Shown: piece after piece, positions 1 to 8,444 of the stretch
Position numbering within the stretch: position 1 is the first letter of the stretch
Layout: every line of letters begins with the position of its first letter
Assembly: GCF_004341445.1 (NCBI RefSeq)
Contig: NZ_SLXV01000002.1
Coordinates: forward strand, 62,001-126,000
DNA length: 64,000 bases
Direction of reading: 5' to 3'
DNA from: Baia soyae
Lineage (GTDB): Bacteria > Bacillota > Bacilli > Thermoactinomycetales > Thermoactinomycetaceae
Program-made: the position numbers and the translations under genes
Notes under the pieces: model-generated
Seen by the model: the letters and a program-made list of their open reading frames with translations, nothing else
Told to the model about the DNA's origin: nothing
The model's database searches: none

Positions 1-812
1 TTGCCAATTAGATATCCAACCGCATCTTGTAATATGAGTTCTCCACTCGCCACCGCTCGAACACCTAACTTATCTTTTAATCGCCTGATTGAAACGTGAT
101 TCTTAGACCCATCCTTCAACTTATTTGGCAAATAAAACAAACTTAATCCCTTTGTTCCTAGCGTTTCTCCGGTACGTGCTAAAATGAGTGCTCCATCCGC
201 ATCACAATTACTTGCAAACCACTTCTCGCCTGTCAAAAGATAATGATCCCCATTTTTAACCGCTTTTGTCGTAACGCTGCCTACATCCGATCCACCTTGA
301 ATCTCTGTTAAGAAAGTAGCTCCTTGGTGTAGCGTCTCTCGGTTCATGCTTGCTAAGTGTGGTAAGAATTCCTTCCTCTGTTCCTCTGTGGCATATTTTT
401 CAATCACAAATGCGACTGACATCGTTAAGGTAACTGGACATGTAAAGCCAACCTCTGCTTTGGACATTAACATAAACATCAACTGCGTATAGAAAAAAGG
501 AATCTTACAAGGAACATCTTCCCGATATCTCCAACCCACCACACCCAGTTCATAACAATCACCCACGGTTTGCAGATAGCCTTCGTTATACCAAATTTCA
601 TTAATCTCCTCCCCTTGTCGGTTATAACGGATTAGCTTAGGCGCTCCATCACGGTCTGTATACTGAGCTCGTTCTTCCATGGGACCTGCACAATATTCTC
701 CTAATTGATATAGCCTCTCTTCTCCCCAATCTTTTAGATGAGATAAATGTTGCCGAAAATACCTTTGCATGATTGGATCGTTTTGATACCAATTGCGTTT
801 CTTGTTATCCAT
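1..812 (-). CDS. AidB-type acyl-CoA dehydrogenase, 3' part cut by window edge
   Basis: This reading frame runs off the left edge; the ATG at 810-812 follows a strong GGAGGAG ribosome site. About 270 residues are visible. They show the acyl-CoA dehydrogenase fold: an N-terminal part with a PFFYTQLMFML stretch, a middle TFLTEIQGGSDVGS motif resembling the FAD/substrate-contacting T-x-GGSDV motif of the AidB branch, then GEKWFASNCDADGALILAR and the start of the second beta region. The product is probably an FAD-dependent acyl-CoA dehydrogenase, or an AidB-like flavoprotein without a proven substrate. The C-terminal helical domain lies outside the window. It is divergent from the nucleotidyltransferase gene at 988. 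The family assignment is firm; the exact function is not. Confidence 0.85.
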   Translation of the reverse strand, partial: MDNKKRNWYQNDPIMQRYFRQHLSHLKDWGEERLYQLGEYCAGPMEERAQYTDRDGAPKLIRYNRQGEEINEIWYNEGYLQTVGDCYELGVVGWRYREDVPCKIPFFYTQLMFMLMSKAEVGFTCPVTLTMSVAFVIEKYATEEQRKEFLPHLASMNRETLHQGATFLTEIQGGSDVGSVTTKAVKNGDHYLLTGEKWFASNCDADGALILARTGETLGTKGLSLFYLPNKLKDGSKNHVSIRRLKDKLGVRAVASGELILQDAVGYLIG

Positions 813-839
813 ATAACTAGCTCCTCCGTAAAGATAGGA

Positions 840-868
840 TTTCTATTCTTTATTTCGACAATATTCAA
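840..868 (-). promoter_or_regulatory. Possible promoter with an embedded Spo0A box
   Basis: On the minus strand, TTGAAT (863-868) and TAGAAA (840-845) are separated by 17 bases, an acceptable sigma-A spacing with a poor -10. Inside the spacer is TGTCGAA (854-860), an exact match to the core Spo0A box. The position suggests Spo0A control of the acyl-CoA dehydrogenase, but this rests on motif matching only. The rest of 813-987 shows nothing else I recognise. Confidence 0.35.
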
Positions 869-987
869 ATAAAAACCTATATAACTTTCCAAATGAGCGA
901 GGCAATTTACATAGAAATAATAGGAAGTTAGGTGTCGGCAAATTCGGGAAGTAGATCAAGAGGAAATGGTAGAAATGAGGATATCAC

Positions 988-1746
988 ATGAAACAAACGA
1001 TCATGGAACAATTGAAACAGGTTGAACAAGAGTATGGAGTTACGATTTGTTATGCTGCTGAATCAGGAAGTAGAGCTTGGGGATTTGCTTCTCCTAACAG
1101 CGACTATGATGTTCGATTTATCTATAAGAGAAATGTACCGGCATATCTTTCATTAGATCCACCAAGGGATGTAATCGAAATCCCCATTCATCAAGACTTA
1201 GACTTCCATGGATGGGATCTCTTTAAGGCACTTCGTTTATTTCAAAGTTCCAACGCTACTTTGTTGGAATGGCTTTCTTCTCCGACCGTGTACAGAGAAG
1301 AAAGAGATTTTGCTGAGTCACTACGGGAATTAGCAAAAAATCATTTTTCCATTAGACGAACCAGTTTTCATTATTTAAATCTGGCAAAAGGACATGATCT
1401 TAGACAAGTGAATCAGAAGGAACAGGTTAAGATTAAAGCCTATTTGTATTTATTGCGATCGATCTTTTGTCTCAACTGGATTGAGCAAAATCAAACCCCG
1501 CCTCCTACACTTGTGTGGAGCCTGTTAGATGAAATAGATGTAGACCCTTGGATCAAAGAGAGATTTCAACAACTAGTAGACTTGAAAAAAGAATCGGATG
1601 AGTTGGGGCTGATTGGGGCAGACATAGAGTTGAATGATGTCATTCATCAAGAGTTAGCTCGTTATGAAGAGCAAATTCCTTCTTTACCGGATCGTAAGTT
1701 AGAGAGTAGTTTGTTAAATCGATTGATTTGGGAAGAGCTATCCTGA
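988..1746 (+). CDS. YcgL-type predicted nucleotidyltransferase
   Basis: A 252-residue protein of the DNA polymerase beta-like nucleotidyltransferase superfamily. Residues 26-42 read ESGSRAWGFASPNSDYD, the G-S-x(n)-S-D-x-D signature in which the two aspartates coordinate the metal. A third carboxylate is plausible in the IEIPIHQDLDFHG stretch near residues 64-76. The remainder is helical and resembles the B. subtilis YcgL / COG3541 proteins, whose substrate is unknown. The start follows a weak GAGGAT ribosome site. It stands alone, divergent from the acyl-CoA dehydrogenase and convergent with the HAD phosphatase. Superfamily membership is clear; the reaction is not known. Confidence 0.8.
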   Translation: MKQTIMEQLKQVEQEYGVTICYAAESGSRAWGFASPNSDYDVRFIYKRNVPAYLSLDPPRDVIEIPIHQDLDFHGWDLFKALRLFQSSNATLLEWLSSPTVYREERDFAESLRELAKNHFSIRRTSFHYLNLAKGHDLRQVNQKEQVKIKAYLYLLRSIFCLNWIEQNQTPPPTLVWSLLDEIDVDPWIKERFQQLVDLKKESDELGLIGADIELNDVIHQELARYEEQIPSLPDRKLESSLLNRLIWEELS

Positions 1747-1793
1747 TTTTTTCCATTTCATACATTAATTCATTCCATTATGGGAGCAAGCCC

Positions 1794-1868
1794 GGGGCAT
1801 GTACCTAGTCTGTTCCTACTTACGAAGAAACAAGTATTCCATTCTAGAGTGTATCTCAGACTAGTTAC
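1794..1868. repeat. Imperfect inverted repeat between convergent genes
   Basis: GTACCTAGTCTG (1801-1812) pairs with CAGACTAGTTAC (1857-1868) at 11 of 12 positions across a 44-base loop. The right arm overlaps the stop codon of the HAD gene. The preceding GGGGCATGTA (1794-1803) equals the first ten bases of the element end at 40851. It may be a degenerate relative of that element or a chance dyad. I see no terminator with a T-run here. Confidence 0.25.
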
Positions 1869-2359
1869 TCAGTAATTTTGCTTTCCCGAAGAATCTTCAT
1901 AAATTCTCCCAAGCCCTGATTCGGTTCCACAAGGAAAGTCATACAACCTGCTCGCTTCCCTGCTTGAATATCTGTATCCCTATCGCCCACCATCCATGAG
2001 TAGGCTAAATTGATGTGATGCTTCTTAGCCAAATCTAAAATCATCTTCGGACTTGGTTTTCGGCAATCACATAGGGTCTTTCTTGGATGATGAGGGCACA
2101 GCACGATCTCATCCACTTCGATTAGCGTCTGTAAGTGATCATGAATGGCGTTCACTTGTTGCAGTGAATGAACACCCCAGTCAATGCCCCCTTGGTTGGT
2201 CACGACGAAGATTTTGAACCCCATTTGCCTGAGCTCTTGAATATCTTCTGCCACACCCTGACAAAGGTATAGGTTCTTTGGAGATGTAACGAAGGTAACA
2301 CGATCACTCTGGCATTCGTTGATAACACCGTCCCTATCTAAGAAGATCGCTTTATTCAT
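1865..2359 (-). CDS. HAD-family phosphatase, GmhB/HisB-N type
   Basis: A 164-residue HAD hydrolase of the D,D-heptose 1,7-bisphosphate phosphatase / histidinol-phosphatase class. Motif I is FLDRDGVIN at residues 6-14 (nucleophile D8, acid/base D10), motif II is VVTNQGG, motif III includes RKPSPKM, and motif IV is VGDRDTDIQAG. The segment CPHHPRKTLCDC is the zinc-binding loop typical of GmhB. It probably dephosphorylates a small sugar or metabolite phosphate in the cytosol. No heptose genes are nearby, so the substrate is open. It lies 21 bases downstream of the DUF6530-like gene and likely shares its promoter. Confidence 0.85.
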   Translation of the reverse strand: MNKAIFLDRDGVINECQSDRVTFVTSPKNLYLCQGVAEDIQELRQMGFKIFVVTNQGGIDWGVHSLQQVNAIHDHLQTLIEVDEIVLCPHHPRKTLCDCRKPSPKMILDLAKKHHINLAYSWMVGDRDTDIQAGKRAGCMTFLVEPNQGLGEFMKILRESKITE

Positions 2360-2380
2360 CGCAACTACCCCCTTATTCTT

Positions 2381-2860
2381 TTAGTACCCCATATCCCGTA
2401 ATATTTTTGCCAATGTTCTCAGTCGTTCACTGATCATTTCATCGTCCTCGCTCAATGTTTGACTAAACAGCTTAATATCTTCGTTAATTTTCTCATTGTC
2501 CGTGCAAATCGCTACTGTCATAGCATCTCCTTGCAAACCAATTCGATCAATAACAGGCTTTTGTGGATCATACAAATTCTCGTATCTGTATGCTTCACGA
2601 AAATAGGCTAATGAGCGACAAATCAGGATGGATAGATCCAAAACACGATGGAGCGGTAGTTCCTCTGATTGCCTTGACCATTTCTCTCCGGTATATCTCC
2701 ATACTTTCGCCGAGATATCCACTTTTCCTCGATCGTTCCATTGTGCTAATCCCAAAGAAAGTCCTTTTGCATCTGTATTTTGGGCGAGTCGGCCGTCAAC
2801 CTGTTCGTAATTCTCTGATACGACAACAGGCTTATGTTTTAATGTAGTTGGCAGTTTCAC
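2381..2860 (-). CDS. Uncharacterised protein, possibly DUF6530
   Basis: A 159-residue soluble protein with a GTG start (2858-2860) after a GAGGGAG ribosome site. I recall similar Firmicute proteins filed as DUF6530, but this is from memory. It opens with KLPTTLKHKPVVVSENYEQVDGR and has no signal peptide, membrane segment or catalytic motif that I can name. Its middle (SAKVWRYTGEKWSRQSEELPLHRVLDL) and helical C-terminus suggest a compact alpha/beta fold. It is the first gene of a two-gene operon with the HAD phosphatase and is preceded by an unusually good promoter-operator arrangement. Confidence 0.7.
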   Translation of the reverse strand: MKLPTTLKHKPVVVSENYEQVDGRLAQNTDAKGLSLGLAQWNDRGKVDISAKVWRYTGEKWSRQSEELPLHRVLDLSILICRSLAYFREAYRYENLYDPQKPVIDRIGLQGDAMTVAICTDNEKINEDIKLFSQTLSEDDEMISERLRTLAKILRDMGY

Positions 2861-2885
2861 GTTACTCCCTCTTTCTAATTACTAA

Positions 2886-2910
2886 TTTAGTAATTTAGTA
2901 AATTACTAAA
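2886..2910. promoter_or_regulatory. Operator-like 12-1-12 perfect palindrome
   Basis: TTTAGTAATTTA (2886-2897), one central base, then TAAATTACTAAA (2899-2910): two perfectly complementary 12-base arms. It begins four bases downstream of the -10 box of the promoter at 2914-2942 and should cover the transcription start, the usual place for a repressor site. No regulator gene is adjacent, so the binding protein is unknown. Confidence 0.75.
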
Positions 2911-2913
2911 ATC

Positions 2914-2942
2914 ATCATATTCTACATTTCCACTTTCGTCAA
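2914..2942 (-). promoter_or_regulatory. Sigma-A promoter for the DUF6530-HAD operon
   Basis: On the minus strand, TTGACG (2937-2942) and TATGAT (2914-2919) are separated by exactly 17 bases. Each hexamer differs from consensus at one position. It sits about 55-80 bases before the GTG start at 2860. Confidence 0.75.
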
Positions 2943-2965
2943 TCCAAATGCTTATTTTTTGCTTT

Positions 2966-3008
2966 AGACAAACAGAAGACCCTACTCAGTTATAATCCGA
3001 ATAGGGCC
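2966..3008 (-). terminator. Terminator after sigG
   Basis: A 12-base stem (2978-2989 with 2997-3008, including several G-U pairs) and a short U-rich tail on the minus strand just past the sigG stop codon. Confidence 0.55.
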
Positions 3009-3025
3009 TTGGGATAGGGCTTAGC

Positions 3026-3802
3026 TTATGTTACATACTTATACATCTGATGGATGGCTGCTTTTTCTAAACGGGATACTTGTGCTTGTGAAATCCCAAT
3101 TTCTTCAGCAACTTCCATCTGGGTCTTTCCTTCGAAGAAACGCATAGATAAGATCATTTTTTCCCGATCATTTAATCGATTTAATGCTTCTTTTAACGCA
3201 ATCTCTTCTACCCACTGTAAATCCTTCGTTCTTTCATCACTTAATTGATCCATGACATAGATCGGGTCACCGCCATCTTGATAGACAGGTTCAAAGAGCG
3301 ATACCGGATCCTGGATCGCATCCAGAGCAAAAACGACATCTTCTTTGGGAACATTAAGGATCTCAGAAATCTCATGAATTGTAGGTTCACGAGAATGTTT
3401 ATTCGTTAATGCATCACGTACCTGCAATGCTTTATATGCAATATCGCGCAACGAACGCGATACACGAATCGGGTTATTATCACGAAGGTATCTCCTGATC
3501 TCTCCGATAATCATCGGCACTGCATAAGTAGAGAATTTGACATTCTGGCCTAAATCAAAGTTGTCGATAGCTTTCATAAGTCCGATACAACCTACTTGAA
3601 AGAGGTCGTCTACATTTTCCCCACGGTTGTTAAAACGTTGGATAACACTTAAAACAAGACGTAAATTGCCATTTACCAGCTTTTCTCTAGCTGATCGATC
3701 ACCGTCTTGGTATTCGCGAAACAGCACCCGCATTTCTTGGTTTTTTAATACAGGTAGCTTCGATGTATCAACTCCGCATATTTCTACTTTGTTCCGCGCC
3801 AT
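3026..3802 (-). CDS. sigG: RNA polymerase sporulation sigma factor SigG
   Basis: A 258-residue sigma-70 family factor that in Bacillus directs late forespore transcription. The N-terminal MARNKVEICGVDTSKLPVLKNQEM is characteristic of SigG. Region 2 includes DLFQVGCIGLMKAIDNFD (about 66-83) and the -10 recognition stretch FSTYAVPMIIGEIRRYLRD. Region 4 ends with GKTQMEVAEEIGISQAQVSRLEKAAI, the helix-turn-helix for -35 recognition. Length and order (spoIIGA-sigE-sigG) match the Bacillus arrangement. Translation starts at the ATG at 3800-3802 after a GAGGAGG ribosome site that is itself part of a leader hairpin. Confidence 0.97.
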   Translation of the reverse strand: MARNKVEICGVDTSKLPVLKNQEMRVLFREYQDGDRSAREKLVNGNLRLVLSVIQRFNNRGENVDDLFQVGCIGLMKAIDNFDLGQNVKFSTYAVPMIIGEIRRYLRDNNPIRVSRSLRDIAYKALQVRDALTNKHSREPTIHEISEILNVPKEDVVFALDAIQDPVSLFEPVYQDGGDPIYVMDQLSDERTKDLQWVEEIALKEALNRLNDREKMILSMRFFEGKTQMEVAEEIGISQAQVSRLEKAAIHQMYKYVT

Positions 3803-3809
3803 AAAAGTA

Positions 3810-3850
3810 CCTCCTCAGATGCAACTATTGGTAAGTATCTCCTGAGGAGG
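3810..3850 (-). promoter_or_regulatory. sigG leader hairpin covering the ribosome site
   Basis: In the minus-strand transcript, CCTCCTCAG (3850-3842) is perfectly complementary to CTGAGGAGG (3818-3810) across a 23-base loop. The downstream arm contains the sigG Shine-Dalgarno sequence, seven bases before the ATG, so the hairpin should lower sigG translation. A comparable translation-damping leader hairpin has been described for B. subtilis sigG. Confidence 0.75.
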
Positions 3851-3858
3851 GAAATTTA

Positions 3859-3888
3859 TAATCAAACCCAAAGAAATTAAATTTATAC
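3859..3888 (-). promoter_or_regulatory. Sigma-F-like promoter for sigG
   Basis: On the minus strand, GTATA (3884-3888) and GGTTTGATTA (3859-3868) are 15 bases apart. This fits the sigma-F pattern GYATA-15-GGnnAnAnTR with one mismatch. sigG is a known sigma-F target in Bacillus. Confidence 0.5.
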
Positions 3889-3954
3889 CATTTTAAACAA
3901 AAAATTCCTTCTTTACCGAACGAATGTTCTTGTTTATAATGAACTAGGACACAA

Positions 3955-4677
3955 TCAAACCATCTTGTTGAATTCTTTTCGTAGTCTCTTAATAATCCTT
4001 TTTTCCAAACGAGAAATATAAGATTGAGAGATTCCAAGTAAGTCTGCAACGTCTTTTTGTGTCTTTTCTTCGCCACCATCTAATCCAAAACGAAGAACCA
4101 TAATCTTTCTTTCACGATCTGATAGATTTGATAGAGCAGAACGCAAAATTTTTCGATCTACTTGATCTTCTAAATCACGGTAGATAATATCATTTTCAGT
4201 TCCCATCACATCAGATAGCAATAATTCGTTTCCGTCCCAATCTATGTTTAAGGGTTCATCGAAAGATACTTCGGACCGAATCTTATTATTGCGACGTAGG
4301 AACATCAAAATTTCATTTTCAATACAACGAGAGGCATAAGTAGCCAACTTAATTTTTTTAGAAGGATCAAATGTATTCACTGCTTTAATTAAGCCAATTG
4401 TGCCTATGGAGACTAGGTCCTCGATATTAATCCCTGTATTTTCAAACTTACGGGCAATATAGACAACCAGACGAAGATTTCTTTCGATCAACATCGCTCG
4501 AACAGCAGTATCTCCACTTGGAAGGCGTAGGAGAAGATGTTCTTCTTCCTCTCTTGTCAGCGGTGGCGGCAGTGCTTCACTTCCACCAATATAATAGAGT
4601 TCTTCGCCTTTTAGCCCCATGTAGATTAGCATACGATACCAAAAAAGTTGGCATAAGAGCTTCCACTTTATAACCAT
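3955..4677 (-). CDS. sigE: RNA polymerase sporulation sigma factor SigE precursor
   Basis: A 240-residue sigma factor that directs early mother-cell transcription after proteolytic activation. The amphipathic pro-sequence is visible at the N-terminus ([23 protein letters not shown]), followed by [16 protein letters not shown], around which SpoIIGA-dependent cleavage is expected. Core sigma regions follow: [38 protein letters not shown] (region 2.1-2.2), [22 protein letters not shown] (2.3-2.4) and a C-terminal helix-turn-helix [23 protein letters not shown]. It lies 33 bases downstream of spoIIGA, its processing protease, with which it should be cotranscribed. Confidence 0.97.
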   Translation of the reverse strand: MVIKWKLLCQLFWYRMLIYMGLKGEELYYIGGSEALPPPLTREEEEHLLLRLPSGDTAVRAMLIERNLRLVVYIARKFENTGINIEDLVSIGTIGLIKAVNTFDPSKKIKLATYASRCIENEILMFLRRNNKIRSEVSFDEPLNIDWDGNELLLSDVMGTENDIIYRDLEDQVDRKILRSALSNLSDRERKIMVLRFGLDGGEEKTQKDVADLLGISQSYISRLEKRIIKRLRKEFNKMV

Positions 4678-4710
4678 GGATCTACCCCTTTCATCGGTCT
4701 ACATAGTGAC

Positions 4711-5622
4711 TTAACTTACTACAGAGTAACAAGAAGGATGAATAATAGCTTGATAGGTTCCATCAGATGAGATTCGTCCGACATCTATTCCTATGAGAAC
4801 TTTTCCCACATTATTCCACTCATCTTCTTTCCAAATTTCCACAGAATCTGGCTTAAAGGCAATCATCATTTCATGATCGCTACCTGCCACTCGATACGGA
4901 ATAATGCGAATTTTAATCATCCACTCTGGCGGGATTTCCGTCCAGCCCTTCTCCCAATCCTTAGCCCTTACCATGCTAAATACTTCTTGTGGGAGAAAGT
5001 CTTGTAACTGTTCCATCTCAACCATCATGACGGGCGAACGTGTAATGGGATCTCTTAGCTGATTCCCTGTGTCAACCAGCCCTGTACAATCCACTTTGAT
5101 TCCATCCAACGTGATTCGCACAGGGACCAGAAACTGATGAAATTCAGATCGCTCTTGAATGGAGCCAAACGAAATCTTGGTGTAACCCCAAACTAACGGA
5201 AATCCAATCATGAGAAATACCCATGAGACAGGGGAACCCCATCCATTTGGAGACTCTGTAAACAAGATCCCTCCACCGATGTCAGATGTCCCTGTAATAA
5301 AGTAATGCAAGGCCATCATGGCTCCGCCTGTGACGAAACAAACTAGATAGAATACTCCGAGATTTCGTAGATAGGCGTATGGATGATGGTAGCCAAATGC
5401 ACACCAAATCATCAGCAACGATACTAATAACTTAGCTGGTAACGAGTATGCTGGAATAAAGTCAGGCCACAATTGTAGGGTGGCATAAACGCCCCCCATG
5501 ATGGCCGCACACCATAACCTCCACCAAGTGAATCGTTGCTTACGGATCCCAGAAGTAAGCCATAGGAGTAATAAATCGATACAGCCATTGAGAAGGAATA
5601 CGACATCTGCATAAACCGTCAC
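4711..5622 (-). CDS. spoIIGA: Sporulation sigma-E factor-processing peptidase SpoIIGA
   Basis: A 303-residue membrane protease that cleaves pro-SigE at the sporulation septum. The N-terminal half (residues 1-150) has about five hydrophobic segments starting with YADVVFLLNGCIDLLLLWLTS. The C-terminal half is the cytoplasmic aspartic-protease domain with the D-T-G motif in CTGLVDTGNQLRDP near residue 182. The start is GTG (5620-5622) behind a GAGGAGG ribosome site. A weak Spo0A-like heptamer (CGTCGAA, 5719-5725) lies about 100 bases upstream, which would fit the Spo0A control known for spoIIG. I could not define a clear -35/-10 pair. Confidence 0.95.
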   Translation of the reverse strand: MTVYADVVFLLNGCIDLLLLWLTSGIRKQRFTWWRLWCAAIMGGVYATLQLWPDFIPAYSLPAKLLVSLLMIWCAFGYHHPYAYLRNLGVFYLVCFVTGGAMMALHYFITGTSDIGGGILFTESPNGWGSPVSWVFLMIGFPLVWGYTKISFGSIQERSEFHQFLVPVRITLDGIKVDCTGLVDTGNQLRDPITRSPVMMVEMEQLQDFLPQEVFSMVRAKDWEKGWTEIPPEWMIKIRIIPYRVAGSDHEMMIAFKPDSVEIWKEDEWNNVGKVLIGIDVGRISSDGTYQAIIHPSCYSVVS

Positions 5623-5725
5623 AGAATCTGTCCCTCCTCTGTCCTTTGAATGAATTTAGTATATCTTAATCTATATTTCAAAGTCTGTTGAAACTTGCCC
5701 TAAAAATCTTATTTCTTTCGTCGAA

Positions 5726-5766
5726 AAAAAGAAAAAAAAAGCGAAAATCGATAATCGATTCGCGCT
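5726..5766 (-). terminator. Terminator after ftsZ
   Basis: A 13-base imperfect stem (5740-5752 with 5754-5766, 11 of 13 paired) followed on the minus strand by a run of T residues. It separates ftsZ from spoIIGA, so spoIIGA needs its own promoter. Confidence 0.75.
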
Positions 5767-5787
5767 TCAAACTAGGGACTACTTTCT

Positions 5788-7017
5788 TTATTTTTTTAAT
5801 TGGTTACGTAAAAAAGTTGGGATATCATATGTTTCATCTAATACTCTGCCATCCCTACTATTTTTAGGTTGCTTTTGATCTTGTATAGGAGCATAGCGAT
5901 ATGAAGCTGTTTCATAGGATGATGTTTGGTTTGACTGTGCATCTTCCATACGGAAGCCATCGTTTGGAAACAGCGGTTTATAAGGATCTGACGAATTTCG
6001 CATCCCATTGGACGAGTTCATCTGCGGCTTTCTCCCTACACGTGGATCATTTTTAGCAGAATCAAATCCTGTAGCGATCACAGTAACACGAATCTCGTCT
6101 TTTAAATCTTCGTTAATAACAGCACCAAAGATCATGTTAACATCTGCATGGGAGGCACGCATCACGATATCTGCCGCCTCATTCACCTCATAAAGACTTA
6201 GATTATTTCCACCCGTAATATTCATTAGAACTCCACGAGCCCCGTCAATGGAAGTCTCTAGCAATGGACTACAGATTGCCTTGCGAGCTGCTTCTGCGGC
6301 ACGATTTTCGCCCGAAGCAGAACCGATTCCCATCAAAGCAGATCCTCTCTCTGTCATAATGGTTTTCACGTCAGCGAAGTCTAAGTTAATCAAACCAGGA
6401 ACCGCAATCAAATCAGAGATCCCTTGTACACCCTGACGTAAAACATTATCGGCTTCCCGGAATGCTTCTAACATAGGCGTATTTTTATCTACAATCTCTA
6501 ACAGGCGATCGTTTGGAATAACGATTAATGTATCGACATTCTCTTTCAGCGCGGTAACACCTGATTCAGCCTGAAGGGATCTTTTCTTTCCTTCAAAAGC
6601 AAATGGTTTCGTCACCACTCCTACGGTTAGTGCACCAATCTCTCTTGCAATTAATGCAATTTCAGGAGCAGCTCCTGTTCCAGTACCGCCACCCATACCT
6701 GCCGTAACAAAAACCATATCCGCACCACGAAGAGCGTTTTCAATCTGTTCTCGACTCTCTTCTGCTGCCTTTTTTCCTACTTCTGGCTTCGCGCCTGCAC
6801 CAAGTCCACGTGTAAGCTTCTCACCAATTTGCAATTTAATAGGCGCTTTCGAACGGTGGAGTGCTTGCGCATCTGTATTGACTGCGATAAATTCTACACC
6901 TTGCACTCCTGCATCAATCATACGATTGACCGCGTTACTGCCACCACCACCTACTCCGATGACCTTAATCTGTGCAATCATCTCATGTTCTAGATCCATA
7001 CCAAATTCAAAACCCAT
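5788..7017 (-). CDS. ftsZ: Cell division GTPase FtsZ
   Basis: A 409-residue tubulin homologue that forms the cytokinetic Z-ring. The GTP-binding domain contains [18 protein letters not shown] (residues 17-34), the tubulin signature [10 protein letters not shown] (about 109-118) and the T7 synergy-loop region [11 protein letters not shown] that supplies catalytic acid to the next subunit. After a variable linker (about residues 325-390) the protein ends in [12 protein letters not shown], the conserved tail that docks FtsA and other partners. The ATG follows an AGGAGGG ribosome site. It lies directly downstream of ftsA. Confidence 0.98.
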   Translation of the reverse strand: MGFEFGMDLEHEMIAQIKVIGVGGGGSNAVNRMIDAGVQGVEFIAVNTDAQALHRSKAPIKLQIGEKLTRGLGAGAKPEVGKKAAEESREQIENALRGADMVFVTAGMGGGTGTGAAPEIALIAREIGALTVGVVTKPFAFEGKKRSLQAESGVTALKENVDTLIVIPNDRLLEIVDKNTPMLEAFREADNVLRQGVQGISDLIAVPGLINLDFADVKTIMTERGSALMGIGSASGENRAAEAARKAICSPLLETSIDGARGVLMNITGGNNLSLYEVNEAADIVMRASHADVNMIFGAVINEDLKDEIRVTVIATGFDSAKNDPRVGRKPQMNSSNGMRNSSDPYKPLFPNDGFRMEDAQSNQTSSYETASYRYAPIQDQKQPKNSRDGRVLDETYDIPTFLRNQLKK

Positions 7018-7071
7018 GACCAGGTTCCCTCCTATGCGAAATATAATGACATAACTTCGTTTTTTAGTGAA

Positions 7072-8307
7072 TTATATAAAATCACTAAACCAATTTTTCA
7101 TCTTAGAAAAAGCAGATTCCCCATGTTGTTTCTTGGAACGAGCTACGTCGTTAGGAATGGTTTCAGGTACTTGAATCATTCCACGTTGATCCAAATAGTG
7201 AACCATACTCACCCCGCCCATATAACTAGGCTCATTTACTCCTATGTTTTCTGGCTGGGCCACGCGGACAGGTTGTCCTAAATATTTTTGTGCTGTGGCA
7301 AGAATATTCCGCGTAGACATAACGCCACCCGTTAATACGAAGCCACCTGATGGGCGATCGCTTACTCCCATATATTGCAATTGTTGTCGCACTAGGTAGA
7401 ACATCTCAGAAAGTCTTGACTCTATAATCTCTGCTAGGTTGTCTTGCTGATACACGACTTCCTTCTGATCATTGAGGGTCTGAACTGAAAAACTTTCATT
7501 TTTATTTGCTAGATCAGCTAACGCACAACCATACTTACATTTGATTTCCTCTGCAACATCACTATGGGTTCTAAGCACGATGGCAATATCGCTCGTTAGA
7601 TATTCACCACCCATTGGGATGACTGCAGTTCCAGTTAAATTGCCTTGATGATAGGCCGAAATCGTAATAGTACCACCACCGAAATCTAATAGTACGACAC
7701 CGATTTGCTTCTCATCCAAAGTGAGACAAGCTTCTCCCAATGCATGGGGAAGATAGATCACACCGGCGATTTCTAACTGTGCTTTTTCTAAGCAACGCTC
7801 CATATTTTGGATAACGGTCTTAGTAGCAGTGAGCACCATTGCTTCTACCTCTAATCGAACACCAAACATACCACGAGGATCTCGAATCTCGCTAACTCCA
7901 TCCACGATATATTGGGTGGGTACCACATCAAAAATGGTACGCTCTTGAGGTAGATTAATAACACGACACGCCTGCAAGACTCGATCCAAATCCTGGTTCT
8001 CGATGACCCGAGACTCACTCGAAACAGCAACGAGACCATGACTGTGCTGAACGGCAACATGGTTCCCAGAAATTCCTACATAGACTTTGGAAATCTCTAT
8101 CCCAACCATTCGCTCCGCTTGTTGAATTGCTTGGCGAACGGAGAATACTGCTTGGTCCAGATCAACAATGGCACCTTTTTTCATCCCCAGTGATTTGGCC
8201 GTGCCTACACCGACGATTTGTAAATTACCATCAGCATGCATTTCTGCAATAAACGCTTTTATTTGCGTAGTCCCAATATCCAACGTCACAATGAACTGAT
8301 CGTTCAA
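7072..8307 (-). CDS. ftsA: Cell division protein FtsA
   Basis: An actin-like ATPase of about 411 residues that anchors FtsZ to the membrane. The N-terminus is NDQFIVTLDIGTTQIKAFIAE (phosphate-1 loop DIGTTQIK), the phosphate-2 region is VVLLDFGGGTITISAY and the adenosine motif is GGFVLTGGVMSTRN. The C-terminus (SAFSKMKNWFSDFI) is the amphipathic membrane-targeting helix. A GTG at 8316 would overlap the GAGGAGG ribosome site, so I prefer the TTG at 8305-8307, eight bases from it. This also matches the N-terminus of other FtsA proteins. It is followed closely by ftsZ. Confidence 0.96.
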   Translation of the reverse strand: MNDQFIVTLDIGTTQIKAFIAEMHADGNLQIVGVGTAKSLGMKKGAIVDLDQAVFSVRQAIQQAERMVGIEISKVYVGISGNHVAVQHSHGLVAVSSESRVIENQDLDRVLQACRVINLPQERTIFDVVPTQYIVDGVSEIRDPRGMFGVRLEVEAMVLTATKTVIQNMERCLEKAQLEIAGVIYLPHALGEACLTLDEKQIGVVLLDFGGGTITISAYHQGNLTGTAVIPMGGEYLTSDIAIVLRTHSDVAEEIKCKYGCALADLANKNESFSVQTLNDQKEVVYQQDNLAEIIESRLSEMFYLVRQQLQYMGVSDRPSGGFVLTGGVMSTRNILATAQKYLGQPVRVAQPENIGVNEPSYMGGVSMVHYLDQRGMIQVPETIPNDVARSKKQHGESAFSKMKNWFSDFI

Positions 8308-8373
8308 ACTGGGCACCTCCTCGCCCGATTTGGCAACTCTTTTTTGGGAGGAAAAAGCATTACCCTCTGACTA

Positions 8374-8401
8374 ATTCAACAGATCAAGAAAGATCACCTT
8401 T
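8374..8401 (-). promoter_or_regulatory. Possible sigma-H promoter for ftsAZ
   Basis: On the minus strand, AAAGGTGAT (8393-8401) and GTTGAAT (8374-8380) are 12 bases apart. The second element fits the sigma-H -10 pattern RnnGAAT exactly; the first matches 7 of 9 positions of the -35. B. subtilis ftsAZ is known to have a sigma-H promoter. Confidence 0.4.
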
Positions 8402-8444
8402 TTTTATAAAACGAAAAACAGTAAATAAATTACATCCATACCCA

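Noticed and set aside
1794-1868. Third full copy of the 41-kb element
   Set aside because: Only ten bases match the element end and the right arm lies inside a coding region; kept as a low-confidence inverted repeat only.
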